Shown here piece after piece: positions 1 to 8,018 of a DNA stretch of 64,000 nt; the stretch's first letter is position 1, and every line of letters starts with the position of its first letter. The stretch covers positions 55,311-119,310 of the forward strand of contig CALVWI010000003.1 of assembly GCA_944367045.1 (NCBI GenBank), written 5' to 3'. Below the pieces are notes generated by a model, which did not search any database, was not told the DNA's origin, and saw only the letters and a program-made list of their open reading frames with translations. Both the position numbers and the translations under genes were made by a program. Source of the DNA: an uncultured Clostridia bacterium. GTDB lineage: Bacteria > Bacillota > Clostridia > Christensenellales > Borkfalkiaceae.

Positions 1-1
1 C

Positions 2-1702
2 GTGCTTCACTGCGGGCTTCTCTGCCAGATCCGTATGGGCGAGCAGCGCAAGACGGGCTATCAGCGCATCCTTCCCGGCACGCATGAATTCCAGACCGAA
101 GTCATCGACAACGTCGCCGACCTCATCTACTTCGCGAAGGGCGACATCTCCTCGTCCGACCCCAACGAGTCCTACTGGGCAAAGGTGCGTTCGGATATGG
201 GTCACCCCGAGCCCTTCGAGCTCGATTACATCGGCATCGGCAACGAGAACTGGGGCTTCGAGTACTTCGACAACTTCCAGGCCTGCCTCATCGGCGTGCG
301 CCAGTATATGTACAAGGGCCGTCAGACCGACCTTCTCGAGAAGTTCGGGATCACCGTCGTCACGACGGCGGGCGTTGACATCCGTCCCTCCGACTCCAAC
401 GACTCGTGGAAGATCATCAACGAAAAGTACCGCGACATGATCGTCGACGAGCACGTCTACAACTCCTACCAGTGGTTCATCGACAACACCAAGCGCTATG
501 ACTGCTACGACAGAGACGGCGCGAAGGTGTTCATGGGCGAGTACGCGATGCACACGATGGCAGACGGCAGAGGCCGCCTCAACGGCGACAACAACCTCCG
601 CTCGGCGCTCTCCGAGGCTGCCTTCCTCACGGGCTGCGAGCGCAACTCTGACGTCGTTAAGATGACCTGCTACGCGCCTCTGTTTGCGTCCACCTACAAC
701 TACCGCTGGACACCCAACATGATCTGGTTCAACGCGCGTGACATCATGCTTACCCCCAACTACTACGTGCAGCAGATGTTCGCGGGCAACACGGGCAGCT
801 ACACGCTCACCGACGTCGCTCCCGTCAACGACGACAACGCGGGCGGCCTGCTCATCGGCGGCCACAGAACGGCGAGCGCCGTCACCTCCGTCAAGGTCAA
901 GGACATCAAGACGGGCGACGTCATCTACTTCCACGACTTCAAGGACGGCATGGGCGGCTGGAAGGTCTACCCCAACTGCCGCGGCGGCCACATCGAGGAC
1001 GGCAAGCTCATCATCGAGGAGAGCGACGCCTTCAACGGCTTCTACTACGATGAGCAGAACTTCTCCGACTGCGAAGTGGAGATCGATTTCCGCCGTCTCT
1101 CGGGCGAGCAGAGCTTCATCGCGGGTGTGGGCGTCATGGACGTGCGCGACGCGGGCACGATGGACAGCGCAGGCTTCTCCATCTGTTGCCAGTACGGCAA
1201 GAACCACAAGGGCTACGACGTCTCCTTCGACAAGCGTGTGGACTTCATCCGCACCGTCTGCGAGATGATGGGCAAGGATAAGTTCATCGGCTACAGCCCC
1301 GAAGGCAACAAGATGAAGCTCATCTACACGCAGAAGACCTTCAATGCCTACCTTCAGAAGGACGGCCATTGGCACGAGATCCTCTTCAAGAACATCTGGA
1401 AGGTCAACGAGCGCGTCTTCAACAGCGTTACGGTCGGCGACGACGGCAAGATCTATTTGAAAGTCGTCAACGTCTCCGGTCAGGACGAGGAGATGGAGGC
1501 AGATCTCGTTCACTTCGGGCCCAAGAGCAAGGTCACCGAGACGACGCTCTGGCATGAGGATCCCACCGTCATCAACGAGATCAAGATGAAGGCGGGCAAG
1601 ACGCACAACATTGAGCCCACCGTCACCGAGTTCGCGCTCGAGGGCAACGTCTTAAAGCGCACCATCAAGAATAACAGCGTCAACGTCTTCGTCATTGAAT
1701 GA
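2..1702 (+). CDS. GH51 alpha-L-arabinofuranosidase, C-terminal part (5' end outside window)
   Basis: Releases terminal arabinofuranose from arabinoxylan or arabinan side chains. The open frame runs in from the window edge, so the N-terminal part of the enzyme is missing here. The GH51 acid/base Glu lies in IGNENWG (about residue 82 of the visible part) and the probable nucleophile Glu in VFMGEYA (about residue 181). From about residue 305 to 500 a beta-rich stretch starting IYFHDFKDGMGGW looks like an inserted LamG/CBM-like sandwich. The canonical C-terminal beta domain resumes near residue 520. No signal peptide can be judged because the start is absent. A strong terminator follows, so it is the last gene of its unit. 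Confidence 0.85.
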   Translation: MLHCGLLCQIRMGEQRKTGYQRILPGTHEFQTEVIDNVADLIYFAKGDISSSDPNESYWAKVRSDMGHPEPFELDYIGIGNENWGFEYFDNFQACLIGVRQYMYKGRQTDLLEKFGITVVTTAGVDIRPSDSNDSWKIINEKYRDMIVDEHVYNSYQWFIDNTKRYDCYDRDGAKVFMGEYAMHTMADGRGRLNGDNNLRSALSEAAFLTGCERNSDVVKMTCYAPLFASTYNYRWTPNMIWFNARDIMLTPNYYVQQMFAGNTGSYTLTDVAPVNDDNAGGLLIGGHRTASAVTSVKVKDIKTGDVIYFHDFKDGMGGWKVYPNCRGGHIEDGKLIIEESDAFNGFYYDEQNFSDCEVEIDFRRLSGEQSFIAGVGVMDVRDAGTMDSAGFSICCQYGKNHKGYDVSFDKRVDFIRTVCEMMGKDKFIGYSPEGNKMKLIYTQKTFNAYLQKDGHWHEILFKNIWKVNERVFNSVTVGDDGKIYLKVVNVSGQDEEMEADLVHFGPKSKVTETTLWHEDPTVINEIKMKAGKTHNIEPTVTEFALEGNVLKRTIKNNSVNVFVIE

Positions 1703-1717
1703 CGTCTTTCGGAAAGG

Positions 1718-1747
1718 CTCCCCGCAGCAATGCGGGGAGTTTATTTT
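1718..1747 (+). terminator. Rho-independent terminator of the GH51 gene
   Basis: Nine-base-pair stem CTCCCCGCA/TGCGGGGAG with a GCAA loop followed by a T-rich run. It separates the arabinofuranosidase from the spoIIIA operon. Confidence 0.9.
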
Positions 1748-1792
1748 CGACAAAACACGGCATGGGCCGCACCCTTCGGGGCGCGGTCCTTT

Positions 1793-1821
1793 TCATATCG
1801 AAAAGTTGCCGCCCATACAAT
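1793..1821 (+). promoter_or_regulatory. SigmaE-type promoter of the spoIIIA operon
   Basis: TCATATC (1793-1799), 14-bp spacer, CATACAAT (1814-1821). This matches the SigmaE pattern (xATATT, 13-15 bp, CATACAxT). The same layout is seen in front of spoIVA. The ATG of spoIIIAA starts six bases after the -10 element. Confidence 0.75.
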
Positions 1822-1827
1822 AGAGCG

Positions 1828-2667
1828 ATGTTGGAATTTCTCTCGCCGCGGCTCAAGGAGGCCGTGTCGCACGTCGATCAGGGCAAGCTCTTCGAGCTCC
1901 GCGTGCGCACGGGAAGGCCGCTTCTTGCAAACTATCGGGGGGCCTTCGTGCCTTTGGGACGGTGCGGGCCCGTCAAGACGCCGCAGAACGCCCTGCATCC
2001 CACGGCGGAGGAGGTCGAGGAGACCTTTCTCGCGGCGTGCGGCTATTCCGTCCACGCCGTGGAGAACGAGCTTCGGGAGGGCTTCGTCACGGCGGCATCG
2101 GGCGAGCGCGTCGGCATTGCTGGCACCTATGTCTACGAGGGCGGCGGCGTTCTCGCAGTGCATACCGTCACCTCGCTCTGTATCCGCGTGCCGCATGCGG
2201 TCAAGGGGTGCGCCGAGGCCATCTACGACCGCTGTTTGAAGGACGGCCTTTGCTCGCTGCTCCTTCTCTCGCCGCCGGGGTGGGGGAAGACGACGCTCCT
2301 GCGCGATCTTGTGCGCCTCGTCTCCGAGCGGACGGGGGTGAACATCCTCGTGAGCGACGAGCGCGGCGAACTCTCGGCGGGCGGCTTGGGGGAGACGGCG
2401 GACATCATCCGCTTTGCAGGAAAGATGACGGCCTTCACGGCGGGTATCCGCGCGATGCGGCCCGACCTCATCGTGACGGACGAGCTCCTCCCTGAGGACT
2501 ACGCGGCCGTCCGTCGGGCGGTGCAGGGAGGCGTCAAGGTGTTCGCCTCCGCCCATCTCACCCGCTATGAGGACGTGCCCGAAAAGCTCTTCTCGCGCTA
2601 CTTTCTCTTAAAGGGCGTGGGGGAGGTGGGTGCGGTGCTCGACGAGGACGGCCATGCTCTGGCTTAA
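1828..2667 (+). CDS. spoIIIAA: Stage III sporulation protein AA, secretion-type ATPase
   Basis: Cytosolic ATPase of the SpoIIIA-SpoIIQ channel that links mother cell and forespore after engulfment. The frame stays open upstream to 1699, but that part overlaps the terminator and promoter; MLEFLSPRLKEAV at 1828 fits the family start. Length is 279 residues, slightly shorter than Bacillus (about 307). A Walker A motif PPGWGKTT and the conserved VSDERGE segment are visible. First gene of the eight-gene operon; its end overlaps spoIIIAB by 14 bases. No ribosome-binding site precedes the ATG and the promoter is immediately upstream, so the mRNA may be leaderless. Confidence 0.93.
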   Translation: MLEFLSPRLKEAVSHVDQGKLFELRVRTGRPLLANYRGAFVPLGRCGPVKTPQNALHPTAEEVEETFLAACGYSVHAVENELREGFVTAASGERVGIAGTYVYEGGGVLAVHTVTSLCIRVPHAVKGCAEAIYDRCLKDGLCSLLLLSPPGWGKTTLLRDLVRLVSERTGVNILVSDERGELSAGGLGETADIIRFAGKMTAFTAGIRAMRPDLIVTDELLPEDYAAVRRAVQGGVKVFASAHLTRYEDVPEKLFSRYFLLKGVGEVGAVLDEDGHALA

Positions 2668-3124
2668 ACTGCTGCTTGCCGCGGCGACGGTCGCCTTTTC
2701 GACGGCGCTCGGGTACTTCCTGGCGGGCAAATACCGCGCGAGAAAGCTGTTCTTCGCAGAGTTTGCGCGCTTCAACGAGCGCTACCTTGCAGAACTTTCG
2801 TATGAGCGCCGTCCGCTCGGCAGCTTCCTTGCGGAGTGCTCCTTCGAGGGGGAGTTCGGAAAGACAGTCGAGGCGTTCCGCGAGCGTCGGGAGATTTCTT
2901 TCCCGTATTCTTTTCTCATTAAAGAGGAAAAGACGGACGGCGAGAACTACTTTTCCTCGCTCGGGCGAGGTGATGCACATACGCAGACAGCGTACTTCTC
3001 GGCGCAGGCGGGACGGCTCAAAGCGCTCAAAGAGGGGAGCGAGCGGGAGGCGAAGGCGCGGGGGGAACTCTACCTCAAACTGGGGCTTTTGGCGGGATTG
3101 GCGCTCGTCGTGCTCATCATCTGA
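2654..3124 (+). CDS. spoIIIAB: Stage III sporulation protein AB
   Basis: Membrane component of the SpoIIIA complex, structurally related to type II secretion GspF proteins. Start chosen at ATG 2654 (MLWLKLLLAAA), inside the end of spoIIIAA, which gives translational coupling. 156 residues: an N-terminal membrane helix, a soluble helical middle (LAELSYERRPLGSFLAEC), and a C-terminal membrane helix (LYLKLGLLAGLALVVLII), the usual SpoIIIAB layout. Confidence 0.9.
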   Translation: MLWLKLLLAAATVAFSTALGYFLAGKYRARKLFFAEFARFNERYLAELSYERRPLGSFLAECSFEGEFGKTVEAFRERREISFPYSFLIKEEKTDGENYFSSLGRGDAHTQTAYFSAQAGRLKALKEGSEREAKARGELYLKLGLLAGLALVVLII

Positions 3125-3133
3125 AGGGGACTT

Positions 3134-3334
3134 ATGGCAGACATTTCCGTGATCTTCAAACTGGCCGCGATCGGCATCGTCATCACCGTCGTGTGTCAGG
3201 TACTCAAAAAGTCCGACCGGGACGACATCGCGACGGTCGTCTCCATCGTGGGGCTCGTCATCGTGCTCACCGTTGCCGTGACGATGATCGGCGACCTCTT
3301 TGCCGTCATCAAAGACATCTTCGGGGTGAGCTGA
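3134..3334 (+). CDS. spoIIIAC: Stage III sporulation protein AC
   Basis: Small membrane protein of 66 residues with two predicted helices, the normal size for SpoIIIAC. Sits nine bases after spoIIIAB. Its stop codon shares one base with the ATG of spoIIIAD (TGATG), as expected for a tightly coupled operon. Confidence 0.92.
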   Translation: MADISVIFKLAAIGIVITVVCQVLKKSDRDDIATVVSIVGLVIVLTVAVTMIGDLFAVIKDIFGVS

Positions 3335-3726
3335 TGCCCATCTTTCAGCTCATCGGCATCGCCTTTGTGACGGCGGTCACCGCGCTTCTTTTGAAGTCCA
3401 CGCGCCCCGAGCTCGCCTTTGCGGTCACCGTCGCGGGGTGCATCATCCTCCTTCTCGTCATCCTCGACCTCGTGAAGGACAGCTTCTCAGTCCTCGGCGA
3501 CATCGCGGAGGGCACGGACATCGACGCCTCCCTCATCAAGACGCTCTTAAAGATGATCGGCATCGGGTATTTGGTGGAATTCAGCGCGGGACTTTTGAAT
3601 GACTTCGGACAAAATTCGCTTGCGGACAAGCTCATATTCGCGGGAAAGCTCGTCGTCCTCGTGCTTGCCGTGCCCATTCTGGAGAGCGTGCTTACGCTCA
3701 TCTCCTCGCTCATCAAACTCATATGA
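3334..3726 (+). CDS. spoIIIAD: Stage III sporulation protein AD
   Basis: Integral membrane protein of the SpoIIIA channel complex. ATG 3334 overlaps the stop of spoIIIAC; an open frame further upstream lies inside spoIIIAC and is not needed. 130 residues with about four hydrophobic helices (for example FAVTVAGCIILLLVILDLV). Overlaps spoIIIAE by an ATGA junction. Confidence 0.92.
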   Translation: MPIFQLIGIAFVTAVTALLLKSTRPELAFAVTVAGCIILLLVILDLVKDSFSVLGDIAEGTDIDASLIKTLLKMIGIGYLVEFSAGLLNDFGQNSLADKLIFAGKLVVLVLAVPILESVLTLISSLIKLI

Positions 3727-4910
3727 CCATGAAAAAATGCCTCATCCTGCTGCTTCTGTTGTTTCTCTTCCTTCCCGTATTTAGGGGAGAGGGGAGGGTG
3801 GCCTCTGCCGCCGAGAGCGATGATGCTGAACAGACCGCCGAGGAAGAACTTCAGGAAAATATATCCGAACTTTTGAATGAGCTTGACCTTACGGAGTTAC
3901 AGGAATACCTTGATACGCTCACGGAGTTTCATGGAATTTCTTTAAAGGACAAGCTCAAGGGGCTCATCGACGGCGATCTCTCCCTTGATTATGGCTCTTT
4001 GGGAGAAGCCGTTCTCTCCACTTTCTTGGATGAGATTTCCGTACTTTTGCCTGCATTTGCCATCATTTTGGCGGCGAGCCTGCTCTGCGGCGTCCTGAAC
4101 TCTGCGAAAAGCGGCTTTTTGCATAGTACTATGTCAGACATAATCGGCTTTGTTGCCTATCTTTCGGTGGGTGCGGTCGTGCTGTCCTGTCTCATCACGG
4201 TGCTTTCGTCCTGCTTTACGGCCATCGAGGCATTGGGTACGCAGATGGAGCTCGTCTATCCCATTCTCCTGACGCTCATGGCGGCGAGCGGGGGAAGCGT
4301 CTCTGCGGCCATCTTCCGCCCTGCCGTTACTTTTTTGAGCGGTGGTATCTTGAAATTGTTCACCGTCGTCGTTCTGCCCGTTTCGGTCGCCGTCCTTGTC
4401 CTCGGGTTCGTCGGAAACCTCTCGGGGGAGGTGAGAACGGAGAAACTTGGCGACTTCTTCAAGAGCATCTGTCGCTGGCTCATCGGGCTCTCGCTGGGGC
4501 TCTTCGGGCTCTTCCTCACCGTGCAGGGCATCGCCGCCGCCCAGTACGACGGCATCTCGCTCCGCACCGTCAAGTACGTCATCTCGGGCTCTGTGCCCGT
4601 CGTCGGTGGGTTTCTATCGGGAAGCGTCGATCTCGTCCTTGCGGGGAGTGCCCTCATCAAGAACGCGCTCGGCTCCTTCTCCGTGCTGCTGCTCGCGGCG
4701 GTCGTCTTGAAACCCTTACTTCTGCTCGCGGCGATGCAGCTCTTTCTTCGCATTTCGGCGGCTGCGACCGAGCCTGTCGGCGGCAAGATCCCTGCACTTC
4801 TTTCCCGCCTCGCGGGGGACATGGGGTACTTCACCGCCTCGCTGCTCTCCGTCGCGTTCCTCTACTTTTTGACGCTGCTCTTGCTCGTATGCAGTTCGGG
4901 GGTGCTCTGA
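3723..4910 (+). CDS. spoIIIAE: Stage III sporulation protein AE, carrying an in-frame palindromic element
   Basis: Polytopic membrane protein of the SpoIIIA channel, 395 residues, with an N-terminal signal-like helix (CLILLLLLFLFLPVF), an acidic soluble segment, and several membrane helices. The start at 3723 forms ATGA with the spoIIIAD stop; ATG 3729 is an alternative. Residues 133-140 read LHSTMSDI and are encoded by a dispersed palindromic repeat (4118-4145) that also occurs in dxs and in the flavoprotein at 49763-51007. The peptide falls just before a membrane helix (IIGFVAYLSVGAVVL). The frame is intact, so the protein is probably functional. Confidence 0.92.
   Translation: MTMKKCLILLLLLFLFLPVFRGEGRVASAAESDDAEQTAEEELQENISELLNELDLTELQEYLDTLTEFHGISLKDKLKGLIDGDLSLDYGSLGEAVLSTFLDEISVLLPAFAIILAASLLCGVLNSAKSGFLHSTMSDIIGFVAYLSVGAVVLSCLITVLSSCFTAIEALGTQMELVYPILLTLMAASGGSVSAAIFRPAVTFLSGGILKLFTVVVLPVSVAVLVLGFVGNLSGEVRTEKLGDFFKSICRWLIGLSLGLFGLFLTVQGIAAAQYDGISLRTVKYVISGSVPVVGGFLSGSVDLVLAGSALIKNALGSFSVLLLAAVVLKPLLLLAAMQLFLRISAAATEPVGGKIPALLSRLAGDMGYFTASLLSVAFLYFLTLLLLVCSSGVL
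4118..4145 (+). repeat. Palindromic element copy 1, inside spoIIIAE
   Basis: TTTGCATAGTACTATG followed by TCA and GACATAAT. The 12-bp CATAGTACTATG is a perfect palindrome, and TACTATGTC and GACATAATC form a second near-palindrome around one A. Read in the spoIIIAE frame it encodes LHSTMSDI. The other two frames on this strand contain TAG stops. Confidence 0.9.
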
Positions 4911-5383
4911 TGCAGGCCTACATTCTTTCCGTAGCAGGCGCGGTGCTGCTCTCCGCCGTCGTCTCCATCCTCGTGCCGGACGGCAAGCTCGGCCCGCTCA
5001 TTCGCGGCATGACCAAGCTCATCACGCTCATTTTGCTCGTCTCGCCCGTTATCTCGCTCTTCCGCGGCGGCGATTTCACTTTCGACGAGACCGCTTTTCG
5101 GGAGGATACTGCCTATCTCGCGGCCTCGGCGGAACGGGCGGAGGAGAGCGATGAGCGCGCCGTCGAAACTTGGCTTGAAAGCGAGTACGGCATCCTCGCC
5201 GAGGCGGACGTCGACCTTGCGGAGGACGGCAGCTATTCGGCAAAAAGCGTCACGGTGCGTGTCTCGGACTTCGGAATATACGACGGAGAAAAGCATATAG
5301 ATATATCGTTGCAAATCGAGGAGATGCTCGAAAAGCGCTTCGGCTGCGGAGCGGAAGTGCTTGCCGCGGAAGAGGACGAATGA
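4910..5383 (+). CDS. spoIIIAF: Stage III sporulation protein AF
   Basis: Component of the SpoIIIA complex. ATG 4910 shares a base with the spoIIIAE stop, giving 157 residues; an earlier ATG at 4889 lies within spoIIIAE. Two N-terminal membrane helices (AYILSVAGAVLLSAVVSILV and LITLILLVSPVISLF) precede a soluble C-terminal domain (VRVSDFGIYDGEKHIDI), as in the family. Confidence 0.88.
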   Translation: MQAYILSVAGAVLLSAVVSILVPDGKLGPLIRGMTKLITLILLVSPVISLFRGGDFTFDETAFREDTAYLAASAERAEESDERAVETWLESEYGILAEADVDLAEDGSYSAKSVTVRVSDFGIYDGEKHIDISLQIEEMLEKRFGCGAEVLAAEEDE

Positions 5384-5392
5384 GGAGGCCGC

Positions 5393-5740
5393 ATGAAAAG
5401 TCTCAGAAAGCTCTTTGAAAACAGGACGGCCCGCATCATCCTCGTCTGCGTCCTGGCGCTCGTCCTGCTCATCGCCATCTATGAGGTCTTCTTTGCCTCG
5501 GAGAGCACCGCGTCCTCTTACGACGAAACGGAGGCGGAGGCGCGCATCTCGACCATGCTCGAGCGGGTGGAGGGCATCGATGAGGCCTCGGTGATGATTG
5601 TCGAGGAGGAAGGGGTGACGGTCTCCTGCATCGTCGTCTACCGCGGGGAGGACAGTATCCTCTCACGCATGCGCATTCTCGACATCACGTCCTCGGCGCT
5701 CTCTATCCCTAAGGAAAAAGTGCAGGTGTACCTCTCATAA
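5393..5740 (+). CDS. spoIIIAG: Stage III sporulation protein AG, short form
   Basis: Forms the large ring of the feeding-tube channel in Bacillus. One N-terminal membrane helix (IILVCVLALVLLIAIY) is followed by a ring-building domain (TMLERVEGIDEASVMI ... SVSCIVVYRGEDS-like segment). Only 115 residues, against about 200-230 in Bacillus; the linker between helix and ring domain is much reduced. Good ribosome-binding site GAGGAGG-like just upstream. Family assignment rests on position and on the globular domain. Confidence 0.85.
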   Translation: MKSLRKLFENRTARIILVCVLALVLLIAIYEVFFASESTASSYDETEAEARISTMLERVEGIDEASVMIVEEEGVTVSCIVVYRGEDSILSRMRILDITSSALSIPKEKVQVYLS

Positions 5741-5767
5741 CGGAAATCATTTTGAAGGAGATAGAAA

Positions 5768-6253
5768 ATGTCAAACACCAAAAAGATCGCCATCATGTCG
5801 ACCCTTGTCCTGCTGCTTGCCGTGACGGCCGTGTTCAACTTCGTGCTTGCGGGCACGCCTGCGGATGCGGCGGCAGACGGCACGGCGCAGGAGGACTACT
5901 TCACGAGCTTCCGAGAGGAGCGCGTCGCGACGCGCAACGAGGAATTTTTACAGCTCGACAGCGTCATCGCGGCCTATGCTGCGGATTCCGCCGAATACAC
6001 CGAGGCCGTCGAGCAAAAACAGCGTATGGTGGAGGTGATGGAGACCGAGCTCGTCGTCGAGACGATGGTAAAGACTTTGGGCTTTACGGATGCCGTCGTT
6101 GCCATCGGGGCGGAGTCGGACAATATCAATATCTTTGTCAATTCGAGCGAACTGACGACGGAGAACGTGACGCAGATCTTCTCTATCATCGAGGATGAAC
6201 TGGGTATCCGCAACGGAAATATCGTCATCATGCCCATTTATGCGGAAAGCTGA
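5768..6253 (+). CDS. spoIIIAH: Stage III sporulation protein AH
   Basis: Mother-cell membrane protein whose extracellular YscJ/FliF-like domain pairs with SpoIIQ from the forespore. 161 residues: N-terminal membrane helix (IMSTLVLLLAVTAVFNFVLA), a charged helical stretch rich in Glu, then the ring-building domain (MVKTLGFTDAVVAIG ... VTQIFSIIEDELGI). Preceded by AAGGAGATAG as ribosome-binding site. Last gene of the spoIIIA operon. Confidence 0.9.
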   Translation: MSNTKKIAIMSTLVLLLAVTAVFNFVLAGTPADAAADGTAQEDYFTSFREERVATRNEEFLQLDSVIAAYAADSAEYTEAVEQKQRMVEVMETELVVETMVKTLGFTDAVVAIGAESDNINIFVNSSELTTENVTQIFSIIEDELGIRNGNIVIMPIYAES

Positions 6254-6284
6254 AAAAAATCGCCGTAAAAATACGGAAAGATAG

Positions 6285-6313
6285 TGGTAAAATGCGAAAA
6301 GATGTGCTATAAT
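6285..6313 (+). promoter_or_regulatory. Probable SigmaA promoter for the Asp23-nusB operon
   Basis: TATAAT at 6308-6313 with a weak -35 (TGGTAA, 6285-6290) at 17 bp. Lies in the 98-base gap after spoIIIAH and gives housekeeping expression of the genes that follow. Confidence 0.55.
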
Positions 6314-6351
6314 ACAGGAAAAGAGTATGGAACCTCCAAGGAGGACGTATT

Positions 6352-6729
6352 ATGGCAAGCATCAGATATAATCCCAACGGGCAGAAGGGCCGTATCTCGT
6401 ATAATTCGGATATCGTGAGCGGCATCATCGCGCTCAGCCTGCAGGAGACGGAGGGCATCGAGCTCGTCCCCTCCAAGAGCAAGGGCATCAAGGTCAACTT
6501 CGAAAAGGAGGGCATCTTTGCGGACATCTCCGTCATCGCGCACTACGGGTACAGCGTGCCCGAGCTCGCGTTCGCCATCCAGCAGACCGTCAAGCAGATG
6601 GTCGAATCCATGACGAAGTACCGCATCGCCAAGGTGGATGTCCACATCCAGAGCGTCGTCTTCCCCGAGCCGACGCCGCCCGCTCCGCCCGTCGTTGAGA
6701 ACCCCGAGCAAGAAAATCACAAAGCATAA
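6352..6729 (+). CDS. Asp23/Gls24 family protein (YqhY-like)
   Basis: 125-residue member of the Asp23/Gls24 family (YNSDIVSGIIALSLQETEGIEL, then VPELAFAIQQTVKQMV). In Bacillus the homologue yqhY sits between accC and nusB and is linked to control of acetyl-CoA carboxylase. Here it keeps the place before nusB but accB and accC are absent. Strong ribosome-binding site AAGGAGG. The proline-rich C-terminus (PEPTPPAPPVVENP) is low complexity. Confidence 0.88.
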   Translation: MASIRYNPNGQKGRISYNSDIVSGIIALSLQETEGIELVPSKSKGIKVNFEKEGIFADISVIAHYGYSVPELAFAIQQTVKQMVESMTKYRIAKVDVHIQSVVFPEPTPPAPPVVENPEQENHKA

Positions 6730-6735
6730 AGGGCC

Positions 6736-6760
6736 GCCCCGTCTGCACTGCGGACGGGGC
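6736..6760 (+). other. GC-rich hairpin between Asp23 gene and nusB
   Basis: Perfect eight-base arms GCCCCGTC/GACGGGGC with a nine-base loop. No run of T follows, so it is more likely an mRNA stabiliser or partial attenuator than a terminator. Confidence 0.5.
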
Positions 6761-6780
6761 TGTTCCGCAAGAGGAGATAC

Positions 6781-7173
6781 ATGAGAAGCCAAGCGAGAGA
6801 GGCGGCATTCAAGCTCGTCTTTGCCGATGAATTCGGCAGCGACACGGACGCACGGTTTGAAGCGCAGATCTATCACAAAGAGGGCCTCAACGAGGAGGAC
6901 CGCGCGTTCGCCCACAAGTTGGTGGGGCTCGTGAAGGAACATAAGGAAGAACTTTTACATGTGCTCGACGAAAAGGTCGAGCGCTTTGCGCAGTACCGCA
7001 TCTATACCGCAGACAGGGCAATCCTCCTTCTTGCGCTCGCGGAGATCAAGTATGTGGACGACGTCCCGCCCGTGGTCTCAGTGAGTGAAGCCGCCGGCCT
7101 TGCGCGCAAGTATTCCACGGAGAATTCGGCAAGCTTTGTCAACGGCGTGCTGGGAGGGGTCATCAACCAATGA
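6781..7173 (+). CDS. nusB: Transcription antitermination protein NusB
   Basis: RNA-binding all-helical factor of rRNA antitermination complexes. 130 residues, normal size; starts MRSQAREAAFKLVFA and contains the conserved DRAILLLALAEI and VVSVSEAAGLARKYS segments and a C-terminal FVNGVLGG. Its stop overlaps the folD start (ATGA). Confidence 0.95.
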   Translation: MRSQAREAAFKLVFADEFGSDTDARFEAQIYHKEGLNEEDRAFAHKLVGLVKEHKEELLHVLDEKVERFAQYRIYTADRAILLLALAEIKYVDDVPPVVSVSEAAGLARKYSTENSASFVNGVLGGVINQ

Positions 7174-8018
7174 AACTCATCGACGGAAAGGCGATCGCCG
7201 CCGATATCCGCGCGGAGCTCAAAGCCCGCACGGCGGCGTTTGAAGAAAAATACCGCAAAAAGATCGGGCTTGCGGTCGTGCTCATCGGCAATGATCCGGC
7301 CTCGCAGGTGTACGTCCGCAATAAGGTGAAGGCGTGCGAGGAGGCGGGCATCCGTTCCTTCCGCCACGACCTTCCCGAGGAGACCACCCAAAAGCAGGCG
7401 GAGGAGCTCGTCCTCGCGCTTGCGGAGGATGAGAATGTTCACGGCATCCTCGTGCAGCTGCCTTTGCCGAAGGGCCTCGATGAAAAGCGGCTCCTTGCGC
7501 TCATTCCTCCCGAAAAGGACGTGGACGGCTTCCTTGCAGAGAACATCGGCCGCCTCGCTCTCAAAGAGGAGGGAACGGTCGCCTGCACGCCCCTCGGCGT
7601 GATGGAGATGCTGAAGCGCTGCGGCATCGAGACGGCTGGAAAAAACGCTGTCGTCGTCGGGCGCAGCAACATCGTAGGCCGTCCCATGGTGCTCTTGCTG
7701 CTCAACGCCGATGCGACCGTTACCGTCTGCCACAGCAAGACGAAAAACCTGAAAGAGGAGTGCCTTCGCGCCGATATCTTGGTCGCCGCCATCGGGAAGC
7801 CCAAGTTCATCACGGCGGACATGGTCAAGGAAGGCGCCGTCGTCATCGACGTGGGCATGGACCGCGACGAGAACGGCAAGCTCTGCGGCGATGTGGACTT
7901 TGAAAACGTCAAGGAGAAGGCGTCCTACATCACCCCCGTCCCGGGCGGCGTAGGGCCGATGACCATCGCCATGCTCCTGAAAAATACCTGCGATGCGGCG
8001 GAGCGGGCGCAGAAATGA
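7170..8018 (+). CDS. folD: Bifunctional methylenetetrahydrofolate dehydrogenase/cyclohydrolase
   Basis: Interconverts methylene-, methenyl- and formyl-tetrahydrofolate with NADP. 282 residues, full length. Family motifs: YVRNKVKACEEAGI with the catalytic Lys, LPKGLDEKRLLALIPPEKDVDGF, VVGRSNIVGRP (cofactor region) and PVPGGVGPMT near the end. Overlaps both neighbours by four bases. In Bacillus xseA and xseB follow folD; here ispA follows directly. Confidence 0.96.
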   Translation: MKLIDGKAIAADIRAELKARTAAFEEKYRKKIGLAVVLIGNDPASQVYVRNKVKACEEAGIRSFRHDLPEETTQKQAEELVLALAEDENVHGILVQLPLPKGLDEKRLLALIPPEKDVDGFLAENIGRLALKEEGTVACTPLGVMEMLKRCGIETAGKNAVVVGRSNIVGRPMVLLLLNADATVTVCHSKTKNLKEECLRADILVAAIGKPKFITADMVKEGAVVIDVGMDRDENGKLCGDVDFENVKEKASYITPVPGGVGPMTIAMLLKNTCDAAERAQK

